Shown here: positions 36,737 to 45,013 of the stretch, piece after piece
How the letters are laid out: each line of letters begins with the position of its first letter
How positions within the stretch are numbered: position 1 is the stretch's first letter
IMG/VR virus record: IMGVR_UViG_3300044568_003707
Span: 1-60,999 of that record
Direction: 5' to 3' (one strand)
Length of the DNA stretch: 60,999 nt
DNA from: a virus
Made by a program: the position numbers and the translations under genes
The notes under the pieces: generated by a model
What the model was told of the DNA's origin: nothing
Seen by the model: only the letters and a program-made list of their open reading frames with translations
The model's database searches: none

Positions 36737-36764
36737 TTGACATTTTATAAAAAAGTTTCATACT
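36737..36764 (+). promoter_or_regulatory. promoter of T4-type RNA ligase gene
   Basis: TTGACA 36737-36742, 16 bp, CATACT 36759-36764; the GTG start at 36771 falls at the expected TSS. Confidence 0.7.
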
Positions 36765-36770
36765 AAAGTA

Positions 36771-37886
36771 GTGAAAATTGACTTACAATCCATCGACAAA
36801 GAGTCGTTTATGGTTCATCAACACTTTGTTGGTGGACATGAATGTTTTTTGGTTCAGCCAATTCATATTGGTGCTACTTGGAATAAAGAGAACCTTATTT
36901 ATCGTTCTTCATTGTGGGATAAAGATGGACATCCTGTTTCACTGTCGTTCAAGAAATTTTTCAATTATGATGAAAAGCCTGATATTTTTCCAGCACCTTC
37001 TGATCTAAAAAATGCGAAGTTGATGGAAAAGTTGGACGGTTCTACTTTAATCTTTTCTCGCTATAAGGGTCATACTGTTATTCGTACACGCGGAACTGTT
37101 GATGCTCGTAAGCAAGCAAATGGGTATGAGATTGACTATTTGCTTCAAAAGTATCCAAAGTTTGCAGATATGTTGAATCAAGCCGACACATACGATCAAT
37201 CGTTTATATGTGAGTGGTTGAGTCCGACAAATAGAATTGTACTAAATTATGGCGATGAACCAGAAATGAAGTTGATTGCTGCAATCGGACACGCAGATTA
37301 TACACTTACTCCGCAGAGTGTATTGGACTTGTATGCAAAGAGTTGGGATTTACCACGTCCCCGCACATTCTCTTACAACTCTGTTGAAGAAATGAAGTCG
37401 GCGGTTGAAGTGTTGAAAGACCAAGAAGGTTTGTGTGTATATTATGGAAACGAACAACAAATTCGTAAAGTAAAAGCCGCAAGCTATCTTTTTTTACATC
37501 GTGCAAAAAGTGAAATTTCTAGCATAGAAAAAATAATTGATGTGTATATTGATTGGTTTATACCACGTAACACATTATCACACGAACCAACTGGTTATGT
37601 AGAATTCTTTGAGTATCTTACCGAAAAGTTTGACTTTGAGATTGCTACAATGGCAACTGGACACGCTTCGCGCATCTGTGATGCTATGAAAGAAGTTCAC
37701 AAGATCATGACTGCACTGTTTGAGTTTGCGTCTGAGCGTATGAACATTGCTCGTAATATTGCCGCCAAAGAAATCTTACAAGCATATGGCAGCACGGGCA
37801 GAAGTGCAATTATATTCAAGATGCTAGATCGCAAGACCATCAGCACTGATGATTATAAAAAACTGCTATATCAAGTATTGAAGTAA
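36771..37886 (+). CDS. rnlA: T4 RnlA-like RNA ligase 1
   Basis: 371 aa from a GTG start. Nucleotidyltransferase motif I KLDGS has its Lys at residue 87; IFSRYKGHTVIRTRGT is motif Ia, FICEWLSPTNRIVL motif III-like, EGLCVYY motif IV and RKVKAASYLFLHRAK motif V. The C-terminal helical region matches the Rnl1-specific domain. T4 Rnl1 reseals tRNA cut by host anticodon nuclease. With the Rnl5-type ligase at 1604 the phage has two RNA ligases. Leaderless GTG start inferred from the promoter. Confidence 0.87.
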   Translation: MKIDLQSIDKESFMVHQHFVGGHECFLVQPIHIGATWNKENLIYRSSLWDKDGHPVSLSFKKFFNYDEKPDIFPAPSDLKNAKLMEKLDGSTLIFSRYKGHTVIRTRGTVDARKQANGYEIDYLLQKYPKFADMLNQADTYDQSFICEWLSPTNRIVLNYGDEPEMKLIAAIGHADYTLTPQSVLDLYAKSWDLPRPRTFSYNSVEEMKSAVEVLKDQEGLCVYYGNEQQIRKVKAASYLFLHRAKSEISSIEKIIDVYIDWFIPRNTLSHEPTGYVEFFEYLTEKFDFEIATMATGHASRICDAMKEVHKIMTALFEFASERMNIARNIAAKEILQAYGSTGRSAIIFKMLDRKTISTDDYKKLLYQVLK

Positions 37887-37890
37887 AAAC

Positions 37891-37926
37891 ATAGGGCTTG
37901 ACTTTATATAGTTCAAGCCCTATACT
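37891..37926 (+). promoter_or_regulatory. promoter overlapping an inverted repeat
   Basis: TTGACT 37898-37903, 17 bp, TATACT 37921-37926. An 11-bp perfect inverted repeat, ATAGGGCTTGA (37891-37901) / TCAAGCCCTAT (37913-37923), covers the -35 and reaches into the -10. It may be an operator or a terminator without a T run. Confidence 0.55.
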
Positions 37927-37956
37927 ATTGCATATTGGAAATATACTTATTAATAT

Positions 37957-38466
37957 ATGATTAAACTACTAAGAGAGAAATATGAATTGCTAAGAGAAAG
38001 TAAATTGTTTTCTGAACTGAAGGCAGTGGCTTCACATAAGACAGATCTTCTTACATCCAAAATGTGGATTTTACCAGATGGCAAGCCTGTGTCTTTGGAT
38101 CAATGGCATTACAGATGGTTGCAAAACAATCCAAAAATTGCATTGAAACATGGATTGGATGTTAAGTCGTTGCCAGATGAAGAACAACCTGTGCGCGTTG
38201 CCGCATTGAAGAAAGGATTTTTTCGCGTCAATTATGAATACAATAGTGGGACTATTACCATTGAAGGATTGTCCTCAAAGTTTCATAAAAAAATCAAAGA
38301 TGCTATATTTGTAATTGCGATTGACAATATTAGATCAATTGATCGCATGAAATTGACACTAATGAATGAAACACTAACAAAAATTATTAGAGCGGAAGAA
38401 GTCACATTGTTCACATACAGAAGTGAAGAAGAAAAACTCGCCGCAGTTGAAGATATTATAAAATAA
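37957..38466 (+). CDS. hypothetical protein
   Basis: 169 aa, soluble. MIKLLREKYELLRESKLFSE is a helical start; ILPDGKPVSLDQWHYRWLQN and a conserved-looking RVAALKKGFFRVNYEYNSG follow; the C-terminus is charged and helical. No motif recognised. Preceded by a promoter with an overlapping inverted repeat. Function unknown. Confidence 0.6.
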   Translation: MIKLLREKYELLRESKLFSELKAVASHKTDLLTSKMWILPDGKPVSLDQWHYRWLQNNPKIALKHGLDVKSLPDEEQPVRVAALKKGFFRVNYEYNSGTITIEGLSSKFHKKIKDAIFVIAIDNIRSIDRMKLTLMNETLTKIIRAEEVTLFTYRSEEEKLAAVEDIIK

Positions 38467-38473
38467 ACAATAT

Positions 38474-38668
38474 ATGACAAAAACAAAAAATTACATTGAA
38501 AAAGCAGCAAAGCGATTGGTGATCGGAGACAAAGTGTTGAGTGCGTCGGGCAAAACACTGATAGTATCACTTGTTGTGAATAAAGGAAATAAAACTATTA
38601 TTCTGTTTGACGGCGATATGGAAGTTGATGTTGATCCGTATCTTCAACTCAAAGTTGTTGTATCTTGA
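38474..38668 (+). CDS. hypothetical small protein
   Basis: 64 aa, beta-rich second half (LVIGDKVLSASGKTLIVSL, then IILFDGDMEVDVDP). It starts 7 bp after the previous gene and ends 2 bp before the putative restriction gene. Looks like a small SH3- or KOW-like barrel; not identified. Confidence 0.5.
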   Translation: MTKTKNYIEKAAKRLVIGDKVLSASGKTLIVSLVVNKGNKTIILFDGDMEVDVDPYLQLKVVVS

Positions 38669-38670
38669 GT

Positions 38671-39351
38671 ATGCAAACAACCAATATAACCACATTAGAA
38701 GATCAAATCAAACTTGTGGTAAAAACCAAGTTGAACAAACTCACTGCTACTCTTCAAGCAGATGAAGCATCCGACAGAAGCCAAAACCCTTTTCTGTCTG
38801 GATTTTCTCCCAACGTCACGAAGGTGATGAGCTTGGAAAGAAGTCTAATGTCTAAGCTAGGCTTTACTTGTGAGGACATTATTTGCGGCACTATTAAAAT
38901 TTTACATCCTTCTAGAAACTTCTTTGGCAGAATATATGACCAAAAGTTGGGAAAAAACGGAAAAGTCTTAAAAGAAAAGAAAGATAACGACTGTTGCTAT
39001 GAATGCATTGAAGATAATATTTCAAAAATTTATGTGTTCGAGATGAAGACGGGCGGAAAATTGGATAAAAATAAAGCTAAAAAGGATATTGAAGCGTTGA
39101 TGGAAAAATCCTTAGAATTGAAACGAAAACACCCAAACTCAAATATCATTCCCGCCGCAGTCGTACTATTCCCAGATAAGAAACACACGGGTTTATCTAA
39201 TATAAAAAATAACTGTAAAAACCATAATATTCCTTGTTATTTGGGGGAAGAGGCATTTACACAATTTGGTATACCTAATAACTATAGAGAAATCATATTT
39301 GAGAGTATAAAAGTTTGGTCTGCGGAATACAACAAAATTATATCGACTTGA
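38671..39351 (+). CDS. probable type II restriction endonuclease
   Basis: 226 aa. A PD-(D/E)XK-like core is suggested by an Asp/Glu-rich lead, then KIYVFEMKTGGKLDKNKAKK, where EMK fits the (D/E)xK pair. NPFLSGFSPN and MSLERSLMSKLGF recall TdeIII-like restriction enzymes, a weak resemblance. Next to a D12-class adenine methylase in the same orientation, so a restriction-modification pair is likely. The ATG at 38671 is preferred to a TTG at 38665. Recognition site unknown. Confidence 0.6.
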   Translation: MQTTNITTLEDQIKLVVKTKLNKLTATLQADEASDRSQNPFLSGFSPNVTKVMSLERSLMSKLGFTCEDIICGTIKILHPSRNFFGRIYDQKLGKNGKVLKEKKDNDCCYECIEDNISKIYVFEMKTGGKLDKNKAKKDIEALMEKSLELKRKHPNSNIIPAAVVLFPDKKHTGLSNIKNNCKNHNIPCYLGEEAFTQFGIPNNYREIIFESIKVWSAEYNKIIST

Positions 39352-39384
39352 CATTTGATGCTTATACTCTAGCATAGATATCTT

Positions 39385-40212
39385 ATGAAATTGAAACCGA
39401 TGTTTAAGTGGGCCGGATCTAAGAATTCAGAAATACCTTTATTTTCTGAATACTTTCCAACTAAATTTGACAAATATATTGAACCATTCGTGGGTGGAGG
39501 ATCTGTATTTTTTCATATAAACAAGGCTGGGTCTGTTATTTGCGACAATAATATTGAACTTATCAATTTTTATAAACAATTGGCGGACGGGAACGCCGAA
39601 GAAATAGTAAAACTCTGCAAATCGTTTGGTGAAACGGAAGATAATTATTATCATATGCGAGACGATTATGTTCCCAAGAATGACTTGGAGAGATCTGCTA
39701 AATACTTTTACATTCTGAAGACCTGTTATAGAGGAATGACGCGATATAACAAGAAAGGAAAGTTTAATATCCCCTGGGGAAGATATAAAAACGTTAATTT
39801 TCAAGACATTATTTCTCCAGATCACGCAAATCTGCTCAAATCAAGCACTATAATTTCTGGAGATTATACAAAAGCAATGGAATTAGCAACCGATGACAGT
39901 TTTGCATTCTTTGATCCTCCATATGATTCCGAGTTCAAAAACTATTATTTGCCGTTTGGCAGAGAAGAGCATACAAAACTAGCCGAAACTTTCAAGACAA
40001 GCAAGTGCAGCTGTATGATGGTGATCGCAAAGACTGATTTTATTACCTCCTTGTACGAAGGATGCATCACTCACGAGTATGATAAAGCTTATAGGTTCAG
40101 AATAACAAAACAGAGAGTGTCAAAACAACAACTGGAAGTAAAACATTTGGTTATATCAAATTATACTCTACAGGCAAAACTTGCAGAAAACCACTCATTT
40201 TTCTTGAATTAA
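39385..40212 (+). CDS. DNA adenine methyltransferase, D12 class
   Basis: 275 aa. SAM motif FKWAGSKNSEI is at the N-terminus. IEPFVGGGSVFFHI and the following VICDNNIELINFY block match Dam-like D12 enzymes, and FAFFDPPY is the catalytic DPPY motif. Adds a methyl group to N6 of adenine in a specific site. It follows the putative restriction gene by 33 bp, with a possible own promoter (TTGACA at 39348). It may protect phage DNA or form a full R-M system. Confidence 0.9.
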   Translation: MKLKPMFKWAGSKNSEIPLFSEYFPTKFDKYIEPFVGGGSVFFHINKAGSVICDNNIELINFYKQLADGNAEEIVKLCKSFGETEDNYYHMRDDYVPKNDLERSAKYFYILKTCYRGMTRYNKKGKFNIPWGRYKNVNFQDIISPDHANLLKSSTIISGDYTKAMELATDDSFAFFDPPYDSEFKNYYLPFGREEHTKLAETFKTSKCSCMMVIAKTDFITSLYEGCITHEYDKAYRFRITKQRVSKQQLEVKHLVISNYTLQAKLAENHSFFLN

Positions 40213-40215
40213 GTA

Positions 40216-40244
40216 TTGACTTTTTATAAAAAGCATATCATAGT
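40216..40244 (+). promoter_or_regulatory. sigma70-like promoter
   Basis: TTGACT 40216-40221, 17 bp, CATAGT 40239-40244; drives the HNH-domain gene at 40272 with a leader of about 21 nt. Confidence 0.72.
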
Positions 40245-40271
40245 TATAGGTATATAAAGAATGTTATAAAA

Positions 40272-40928
40272 ATGAATGTTATAAACCAACCAGTATTATG
40301 TCTAAACGGCGTTTGGCAAGCCCTCGGTACTAAAACCGTGAAAGAATCTCTTATATCTATGCTAGGCGGAGAAAGGGGAAATTCTCCCGCTGCTATGGCT
40401 ATTGACATGGTATTTCCAATTGATGATGACGGAAATGTTGATTGGAACAGCCCCGAATACACCCAACCTGTTGGCTGGGAGGAATGGCGAAAGCTGCCAG
40501 TTAGGGACTATGACTTGGCGATTCACACCTCCAACATGGTTATTCGTGCTCCACGGGTTATTATTCAGCCCAACTATAGCAAGATGCCGACCGTGCAACC
40601 TCGTCCAACCAAGGAAGCAATCCGAAAGCGTGACGGCGGCATTTGTCAATACACTGGTCAAGTTTTGTCTTGGAAAGAAGGTAATATTGACCATGTTACT
40701 CCTCGTGCTCAAGGTGGCAGAAACACATTTGAAAACATGGTGTGGTGTCATAAAGATATCAACAGCAAAAAGGCAGACAAGACACCAAAGCAAGCAGGTT
40801 TGACACTTATTCGTAAGCCATTTGCTCCCAAATCATTGCCCATCAGTTCCACAATCAATGTAGCACATCATCCAAGTTGGGTACACTTCTTGGACAATGT
40901 AACGCATGTGAAAGAAGTTGTAGCATAG
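40272..40928 (+). CDS. HNH endonuclease-domain protein
   Basis: 218 aa. The N-terminal half, with VWQALGTKTVKESLISML, is unlike the small homing HNH genes. The HNH core in the C-terminal half reads RDGGICQYTG, then GNIDHVTPRAQGGRNTFENM and WCHKDINSKKADKTP. It resembles phage-encoded HNH proteins of T4-like aquatic phages. GC-richer codons than its neighbours hint at separate origin or higher expression. Could be homing or a phage DNA-processing nuclease. Confidence 0.82.
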   Translation: MNVINQPVLCLNGVWQALGTKTVKESLISMLGGERGNSPAAMAIDMVFPIDDDGNVDWNSPEYTQPVGWEEWRKLPVRDYDLAIHTSNMVIRAPRVIIQPNYSKMPTVQPRPTKEAIRKRDGGICQYTGQVLSWKEGNIDHVTPRAQGGRNTFENMVWCHKDINSKKADKTPKQAGLTLIRKPFAPKSLPISSTINVAHHPSWVHFLDNVTHVKEVVA

Positions 40929-40935
40929 AACAGCA

Positions 40936-40979
40936 TTGACAAACATAAGGATGTATCATAATCTGATACATCCTTTTAT
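40936..40979 (+). terminator. terminator containing a promoter-like -35/-10
   Basis: AAGGATGTATC (40947-40957) / GATACATCCTT (40965-40975), then TTTTATTT. TTGACA at 40936 and CATAAT at 40957-40962 (15 bp spacing) overlap the hairpin, so the promoter reading is weaker than the terminator reading. Confidence 0.7.
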
Positions 40980-40981
40980 TT

Positions 40982-41335
40982 ATGGACTATTTTACATTGA
41001 CACTATGCGCTTTGCTGATTGCATATTCCGTTCGTTCTTATTATCAAATAAAGAAATTGCAGCAAAAAATAATTGAACAAGATGCAAAAATAATTGAACA
41101 AGATGCTACACATAAAAGAGCACTTGCAACAGCAGGAAATGCAATCACAGATACACTAAAAGTTGCATTTGAGCAACTAAAGAAAAATAACTCAGACCAC
41201 GTTAAAATAAATAGTAAATTGACGGAATATAACTCAAGAATACATCGTTTAGAGCAAAACATGAACCGATCTGTGAAAGACGGTTTAAAACAAAAGATGA
41301 ATTTACAATATACAGAAGAAAATGAAAACAAATAA
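40982..41335 (+). CDS. membrane-anchored coiled-coil protein
   Basis: 117 aa. An N-terminal membrane helix (LTLCALLIAYSVRSYY) is followed by a long coiled coil rich in Lys, Gln, Glu and Ile, with a repeated KIIEQDA heptad-like unit. It resembles Rz/spanin-like or membrane-tethered accessory proteins in layout only. Overlaps the next gene by 14 bp. Function unknown. Confidence 0.6.
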   Translation: MDYFTLTLCALLIAYSVRSYYQIKKLQQKIIEQDAKIIEQDATHKRALATAGNAITDTLKVAFEQLKKNNSDHVKINSKLTEYNSRIHRLEQNMNRSVKDGLKQKMNLQYTEENENK

Positions 41336-41537
41336 TGAAGGACCGCGTATGGTAGAATTTGGCAAGTTGGAACTTGGAAACAAGTTTTTTCTTGGAAACC
41401 CAGATATACTAACTGAAAACGCTGCATACACAAAAATAGTCAGCCAAAAGAACAATGAAGGTAAATGGGCCAATGCCAAGAACGCATTTGGTCTTGTTAC
41501 ATTCGTACAATACGACAAAAGGGTATGGAAGAAATAA
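41322..41537 (+). CDS. hypothetical small protein
   Basis: 71 aa (MKTNNEGPRMVEFGKLELGN; an internal ATG at 41349 is also possible). Contains KFFLGNPDILTENAAYTKI and a basic end. Overlapping starts with both neighbours suggest one operon of small genes from 40982 to 42322. Function unknown. Confidence 0.5.
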   Translation: MKTNNEGPRMVEFGKLELGNKFFLGNPDILTENAAYTKIVSQKNNEGKWANAKNAFGLVTFVQYDKRVWKK

Positions 41538-41538
41538 A

Positions 41539-41838
41539 ATGAAAAAGTTTGTGCTAAAACGTGAATATATTTCTGATGTGACAGACACCAAATACATGAC
41601 ATTGAATATGTATGATGGTTCTACCATATCTGGAATGTCGCATGGCACAATTGATCACCCAGAGTTCACAAAGTTGCGTGATATGTTGGAACAACAAGGC
41701 TATATTAGCACAGAAAGAAGTTGGGTCAACGGTGACAAAGTGCTCAAACCATTTAGTTTAAATACATTTAAGTTCAAAATTGGGGAACAATTTCCTTGTG
41801 CTGCTGCGTTGGATGTTCGCTTATCTATAAAAAAATGA
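41539..41838 (+). CDS. hypothetical protein
   Basis: 99 aa from the ATG at 41539 (MKKFVLKREYISDVTDTKYM); the longer frame upstream lies inside the previous gene. Beta-rich, with HPEFTKLRDMLEQQGYI. Stop overlaps the next start. No family recognised. Confidence 0.55.
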   Translation: MKKFVLKREYISDVTDTKYMTLNMYDGSTISGMSHGTIDHPEFTKLRDMLEQQGYISTERSWVNGDKVLKPFSLNTFKFKIGEQFPCAAALDVRLSIKK

Positions 41839-42110
41839 AAATTATAATCAATACTTGTTATGGTGGCTTTGGGCTTTCTAAAGAAGCTCTTGCTCTGTTT
41901 AATGAACGATCTGGTACAGTCAATACATATGAGCGTGACATCGAGCGAAACAATCCTATTCTAGTAGAAATTGTGGAGCAACTAGGAGAAGCTGCTGACG
42001 GGGGCTTTGCCGAACTTAAAGTTGTAGATATTCCTGATGATGTTCAATGGCAGATTGAAGAATATGATGGTAATGAATGGGTGGCTGAAAAACACAGAAA
42101 GTGGGATTAA
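41835..42110 (+). CDS. small conserved-looking phage protein
   Basis: 91 aa. MKIIINTCYGGFGLSKEALA at the start, RDIERNNPILVEIVEQLGE in the middle and VPDDVQWQIEEYDG-like end. The CYGGFGLS start is one I associate with small phage-conserved proteins of unknown function. ATGA overlap with the previous gene. Confidence 0.6.
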   Translation: MKIIINTCYGGFGLSKEALALFNERSGTVNTYERDIERNNPILVEIVEQLGEAADGGFAELKVVDIPDDVQWQIEEYDGNEWVAEKHRKWD

Positions 42111-42115
42111 AATAT

Positions 42116-42322
42116 ATGAAGCAAATGGGCGTAACTCAACTTGATTTAGACAAAGCAACATTTGAAGAAGCTCAACAAGCATATGATAATCATATGATAA
42201 TGGAGTATGCTTCAACTGCTACTGTGGAAGATTATTTAAAAATTAAAGAAGAAGCTTTAGAAAAAGCCGCCAACATTATTTTAAAAAATCGTATAAACGA
42301 CGGGTTTACTAAAATTGTATGA
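42116..42322 (+). CDS. hypothetical small helical protein
   Basis: 68 aa, MKQMGVTQLDLDKATFEEAQ then YLKIKEEALEKAANIILKNR; strongly helical. Starts 5 bp after the previous stop; ATG at 42116 preferred to GTG at 42101. Function unknown. Confidence 0.5.
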   Translation: MKQMGVTQLDLDKATFEEAQQAYDNHMIMEYASTATVEDYLKIKEEALEKAANIILKNRINDGFTKIV

Positions 42323-42327
42323 TGTTG

Positions 42328-42355
42328 TTGACATATATCCATACTATTGTATAGT
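42328..42355 (+). promoter_or_regulatory. sigma70-like promoter
   Basis: TTGACA 42328-42333, 16 bp, TATAGT 42350-42355; start codon at 42367, leader of about 5 nt. Confidence 0.72.
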
Positions 42356-42366
42356 TAAAAACTAAC

Positions 42367-42840
42367 ATGGCAAAAATAAAAAACGAAGTTGATAAAAAGC
42401 CAAAGACTAAAAGTTTATTTGATCACATCAATGAAGTGCGTGTGGGAAAAAATCCTAAATACTTTGATACATTGTCTGATGCGGATAAAAAGACTTGGAG
42501 TAATTATATGGTATGCAGATTTTTGAGTATGCAGATGGACTTTGTTGACAGCATCAATGATTTACAATATTATCAAGATAAACTAACTCCAGAGCAGTTT
42601 TATAGAGTTTGTATTGACATTGTACCAAAAGCCAAAGTATTTGTGCCATATATAAAAAACAGCGGAGAGAAATATAATAAAACTTTGTTGACTTTGTTGT
42701 GTATGCATTTCAAAGACAGTGAACGCAATGTTGTTGAATATATGAGTATCATGACCAACGATGACATTCGCAGTATTGTGCAAAATTATGGGTATGACAC
42801 AGAGCAAATTGAAGAGTTATTGGAAAAGAGTAAACGATAA
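42367..42840 (+). CDS. clamp-loader small-subunit-like protein (T4 gp62 type)
   Basis: 157 aa. SLFDHINEVRVGKNPKYFD, then KKTWSNYMVCRFLSMQMDFV, the LTPEQFYRVCIDIVPKAK block and FVPYIKN resemble gp62 of T4-like phages (NxFMVNRxLS, then xPK, then YIK). In T4, gp62 with gp44 loads the sliding clamp gp45. The dNMP kinase gene follows 3 bp later, consistent with a replication-metabolism operon. No ATPase subunit is seen in this window. Moderate confidence. Confidence 0.55.
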   Translation: MAKIKNEVDKKPKTKSLFDHINEVRVGKNPKYFDTLSDADKKTWSNYMVCRFLSMQMDFVDSINDLQYYQDKLTPEQFYRVCIDIVPKAKVFVPYIKNSGEKYNKTLLTLLCMHFKDSERNVVEYMSIMTNDDIRSIVQNYGYDTEQIEELLEKSKR

Positions 42841-42843
42841 AAT

Positions 42844-43473
42844 ATGCAAACATCAAATAAAAAAGTGGTGGGGCTAAGTGGCGTGGCAAGATCGGGTAAA
42901 GATACATTTGCTTCCATTCTTACATATAAACTTCAACAGGCGGGTAAATCTGTAAAAAGAATTGCACTGGCTGATCCATTAAAAGCGGATGTTGATAATT
43001 TCTTGATGAAGAATCTTGGCATTTCTGCATTCACAACTATTCCAGAAGAAAAATTAATTATTCGTCCCATGCTTGTATGGTATGGCGATGCTCAACGCAA
43101 GCGCACAGATGGTAGATATTGGGTTGATATTGCCAAGAAGACCATTGATGAAACCAATTATGATTATTATATCATCACAGATATTCGCTATGATGTATAT
43201 GAAAAAGACGAGCTATACTTTTTAAAGAATGAAGTAAATGGAGTATTGTGTCATATCAGCAAATATACTTGGGATATTCAATGGGGACACAAAGTATTTG
43301 TTAAACCCGCCAATGAACATGAACAAGAAAATGATCCAAAGATTGAAGCTGCTGCACATCGTGCCATTAAATGGGAACATGTAGAATGCAAACTACCAGA
43401 AGATTTGTTGCTTGACACTCAACTAAATGCTCACGTAGACAAGTTTATGAATATTTGGGTTCAGAACTTCTGA
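42844..43473 (+). CDS. deoxynucleoside monophosphate kinase (T4 gp1-like)
   Basis: 209 aa. P-loop GVARSGKDTFA (about residues 13-23). ALADPLKADVDNFL and WYGDAQRKRTDGRYWVD follow the phage dNMP kinase family, with YYIITDIRYDVY as the later strand. It phosphorylates dNMPs to dNDPs, including modified nucleotides in T4. Its 3' end overlaps the convergent minus gene by 13 bp. Confidence 0.87.
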   Translation: MQTSNKKVVGLSGVARSGKDTFASILTYKLQQAGKSVKRIALADPLKADVDNFLMKNLGISAFTTIPEEKLIIRPMLVWYGDAQRKRTDGRYWVDIAKKTIDETNYDYYIITDIRYDVYEKDELYFLKNEVNGVLCHISKYTWDIQWGHKVFVKPANEHEQENDPKIEAAAHRAIKWEHVECKLPEDLLLDTQLNAHVDKFMNIWVQNF

Positions 43474-43934
43474 CTTTCTTCATCATCTTCGTCGCCATCA
43501 TCATCATCATCATCATCGTCTTCGTCATCATCAGTTTGATTTTCCAATTCTTTTTTTAGAGTAATAAAATCTTCTTGTGTCAACCCAAGTTCATTGATGA
43601 TTGCCGAAATCAAAAATGCAAGTTCTCGCTTGCTAAATTTTTGAGTTTTTATTCCTTTGCAAAATTTTGTGGTGATGGCAACCAATAATTTTTTTCTATC
43701 ATCATCTGGTACAGGATAAATGATGCCAGGTATTGGATTGCTTTGGTCATGCATATTGGAGATTTTAGACATTTCTTCCTTCAACATTTTTTTATATTCA
43801 TTTTCATCCGAAGCCACGCTTTTTACCAATGCTTTTAGCTCGTCGATGTCTTGTTTCTTGACAATTTTTGCAACTGTGAATGTTTTTAGCACACCCGTTT
43901 TTTGTAATATGTGCGTGAAAGATTTATTTTGCAT
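43461..43934 (-). CDS. hypothetical protein with acidic tail
   Basis: 157 aa from the ATG at 43934 (MQNKSFTHILQKTGVLKTF). Helical, with a KRELAFLISAIINELGLTQE segment. The C-terminal tail of about 20 residues is nearly all Asp and Glu, a DNA-mimic-like or chaperone-like feature. Convergent with the dNMP kinase, overlapping by 13 bp. No family recognised. Confidence 0.6.
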   Translation of the reverse strand: MQNKSFTHILQKTGVLKTFTVAKIVKKQDIDELKALVKSVASDENEYKKMLKEEMSKISNMHDQSNPIPGIIYPVPDDDRKKLLVAITTKFCKGIKTQKFSKRELAFLISAIINELGLTQEDFITLKKELENQTDDDEDDDDDDDDGDEDDEESQKF

Positions 43935-43963
43935 CGTTATTAATAAATATACAGTCATTAACA

Positions 43964-43991
43964 TTGACAGATAGTTTTTTTTATGTATAGT
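43964..43991 (+). promoter_or_regulatory. promoter of PD-(D/E)XK nuclease gene
   Basis: TTGACA 43964-43969, 16 bp, TATAGT 43986-43991; start codon at 44000, leader about 2 nt. Confidence 0.75.
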
Positions 43992-43999
43992 AGTATTAT

Positions 44000-45013
44000 A
44001 TGTCCAATCAATTTCTTGTAGAAACTCCCGATCCTGTGTCGGTTATAACCGAACCCACTCAGCCAGTAAAAAAACTCAAGAATGTGAGTTTCAGTCAATA
44101 TAGCAAATGGCTAAAATGTCCAATGGATTGGAAACTTTCATATATTGACAAGTTGGCTCCATATGAAGCAAGCATACATACCACATTTGGTACAGCTATT
44201 CATGCTGCATTACAAGAATATCTTCGGTTGTTATATACAGTAGGAACTGCCGAAGCAGATGCTTTGGATGCATTTGGTTTGTTCAAGAAAGAATATGAAG
44301 AAGGCTTAAAAGACCTCAAGATTGCTACAGATGAACAGCTCAAGTTGACTGAAGATGAAAGAGATGTATTGGGCTTGATTACTCAAGATACAGTCAAAGA
44401 GTTTGAGAATGATGGTAAAGTTATTCTGGATCATACATTAGCATATGCTCAACGCAGCAAGCATTTTCCAAGTAAAAAATATGAACTTGTTGGTATTGAA
44501 CTGCCATTGGAAATTCCATTAAAAGGCGGCACAATATTATACAAAGGCTTTCTTGACATTGTGCTAAAAGACAAACTGACCAAGAAGGTACTTATTTTAG
44601 ATTTCAAGACATCAACCAGAGGCTGGGGTAAATGGGGAAAGCAAGACCGAACCAAGATTGATCAACTCATTCTGTATAAACGATTTTATAATCAAATGTT
44701 CAAGGTTCCTATGAGTGATATTGAAATTGAGTTTTTTATTATGAAGAGGAAACTCTTGGAAGACGTGAGTTTTCCGCAAAGTAGGATTGAAAGATTTAGT
44801 CCCGCTGATGGAAAAATGAGTGTCAAGGAAGTTGAAACTTCATTTTTAGAATTTATAAATAACGGATTTACTGCTAGTGGGGAGTATAATACAAGTGGAG
44901 TTTTTCTAAAAACTCCAGGTAAAAATAAAAAATCATGCAAATATTGTCAATTTAAAACTATGAAAGATCCAAACGGTAATTTGTATTGTAATGGAAAAGA
45001 AGATAAAATATAA
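44000..45013 (+). CDS. PD-(D/E)XK nuclease, Cas4/RecB-like
   Basis: 337 aa. VSFSQYSKWLKCPMDWKLSY gives the N-terminal Cys typical of RecB/Cas4 nucleases; TTFGTAIHAALQEYL carries the His of motif I. FLDIVLKDKLTKKVLILDFK has the D...DxK core. CKYCQF near the C-terminus with another late Cys could complete an Fe-S site. Such nucleases act in phage recombination and DNA processing. No CRISPR array or Cas gene lies nearby. Confidence 0.85.
   Translation: MSNQFLVETPDPVSVITEPTQPVKKLKNVSFSQYSKWLKCPMDWKLSYIDKLAPYEASIHTTFGTAIHAALQEYLRLLYTVGTAEADALDAFGLFKKEYEEGLKDLKIATDEQLKLTEDERDVLGLITQDTVKEFENDGKVILDHTLAYAQRSKHFPSKKYELVGIELPLEIPLKGGTILYKGFLDIVLKDKLTKKVLILDFKTSTRGWGKWGKQDRTKIDQLILYKRFYNQMFKVPMSDIEIEFFIMKRKLLEDVSFPQSRIERFSPADGKMSVKEVETSFLEFINNGFTASGEYNTSGVFLKTPGKNKKSCKYCQFKTMKDPNGNLYCNGKEDKI

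Noticed and set aside
44000-45013. Cas4 of a CRISPR adaptation module
   Set aside because: Motifs fit Cas4/RecB-like nucleases, but no Cas1/Cas2 or repeats are present; a phage recombination nuclease is more likely.
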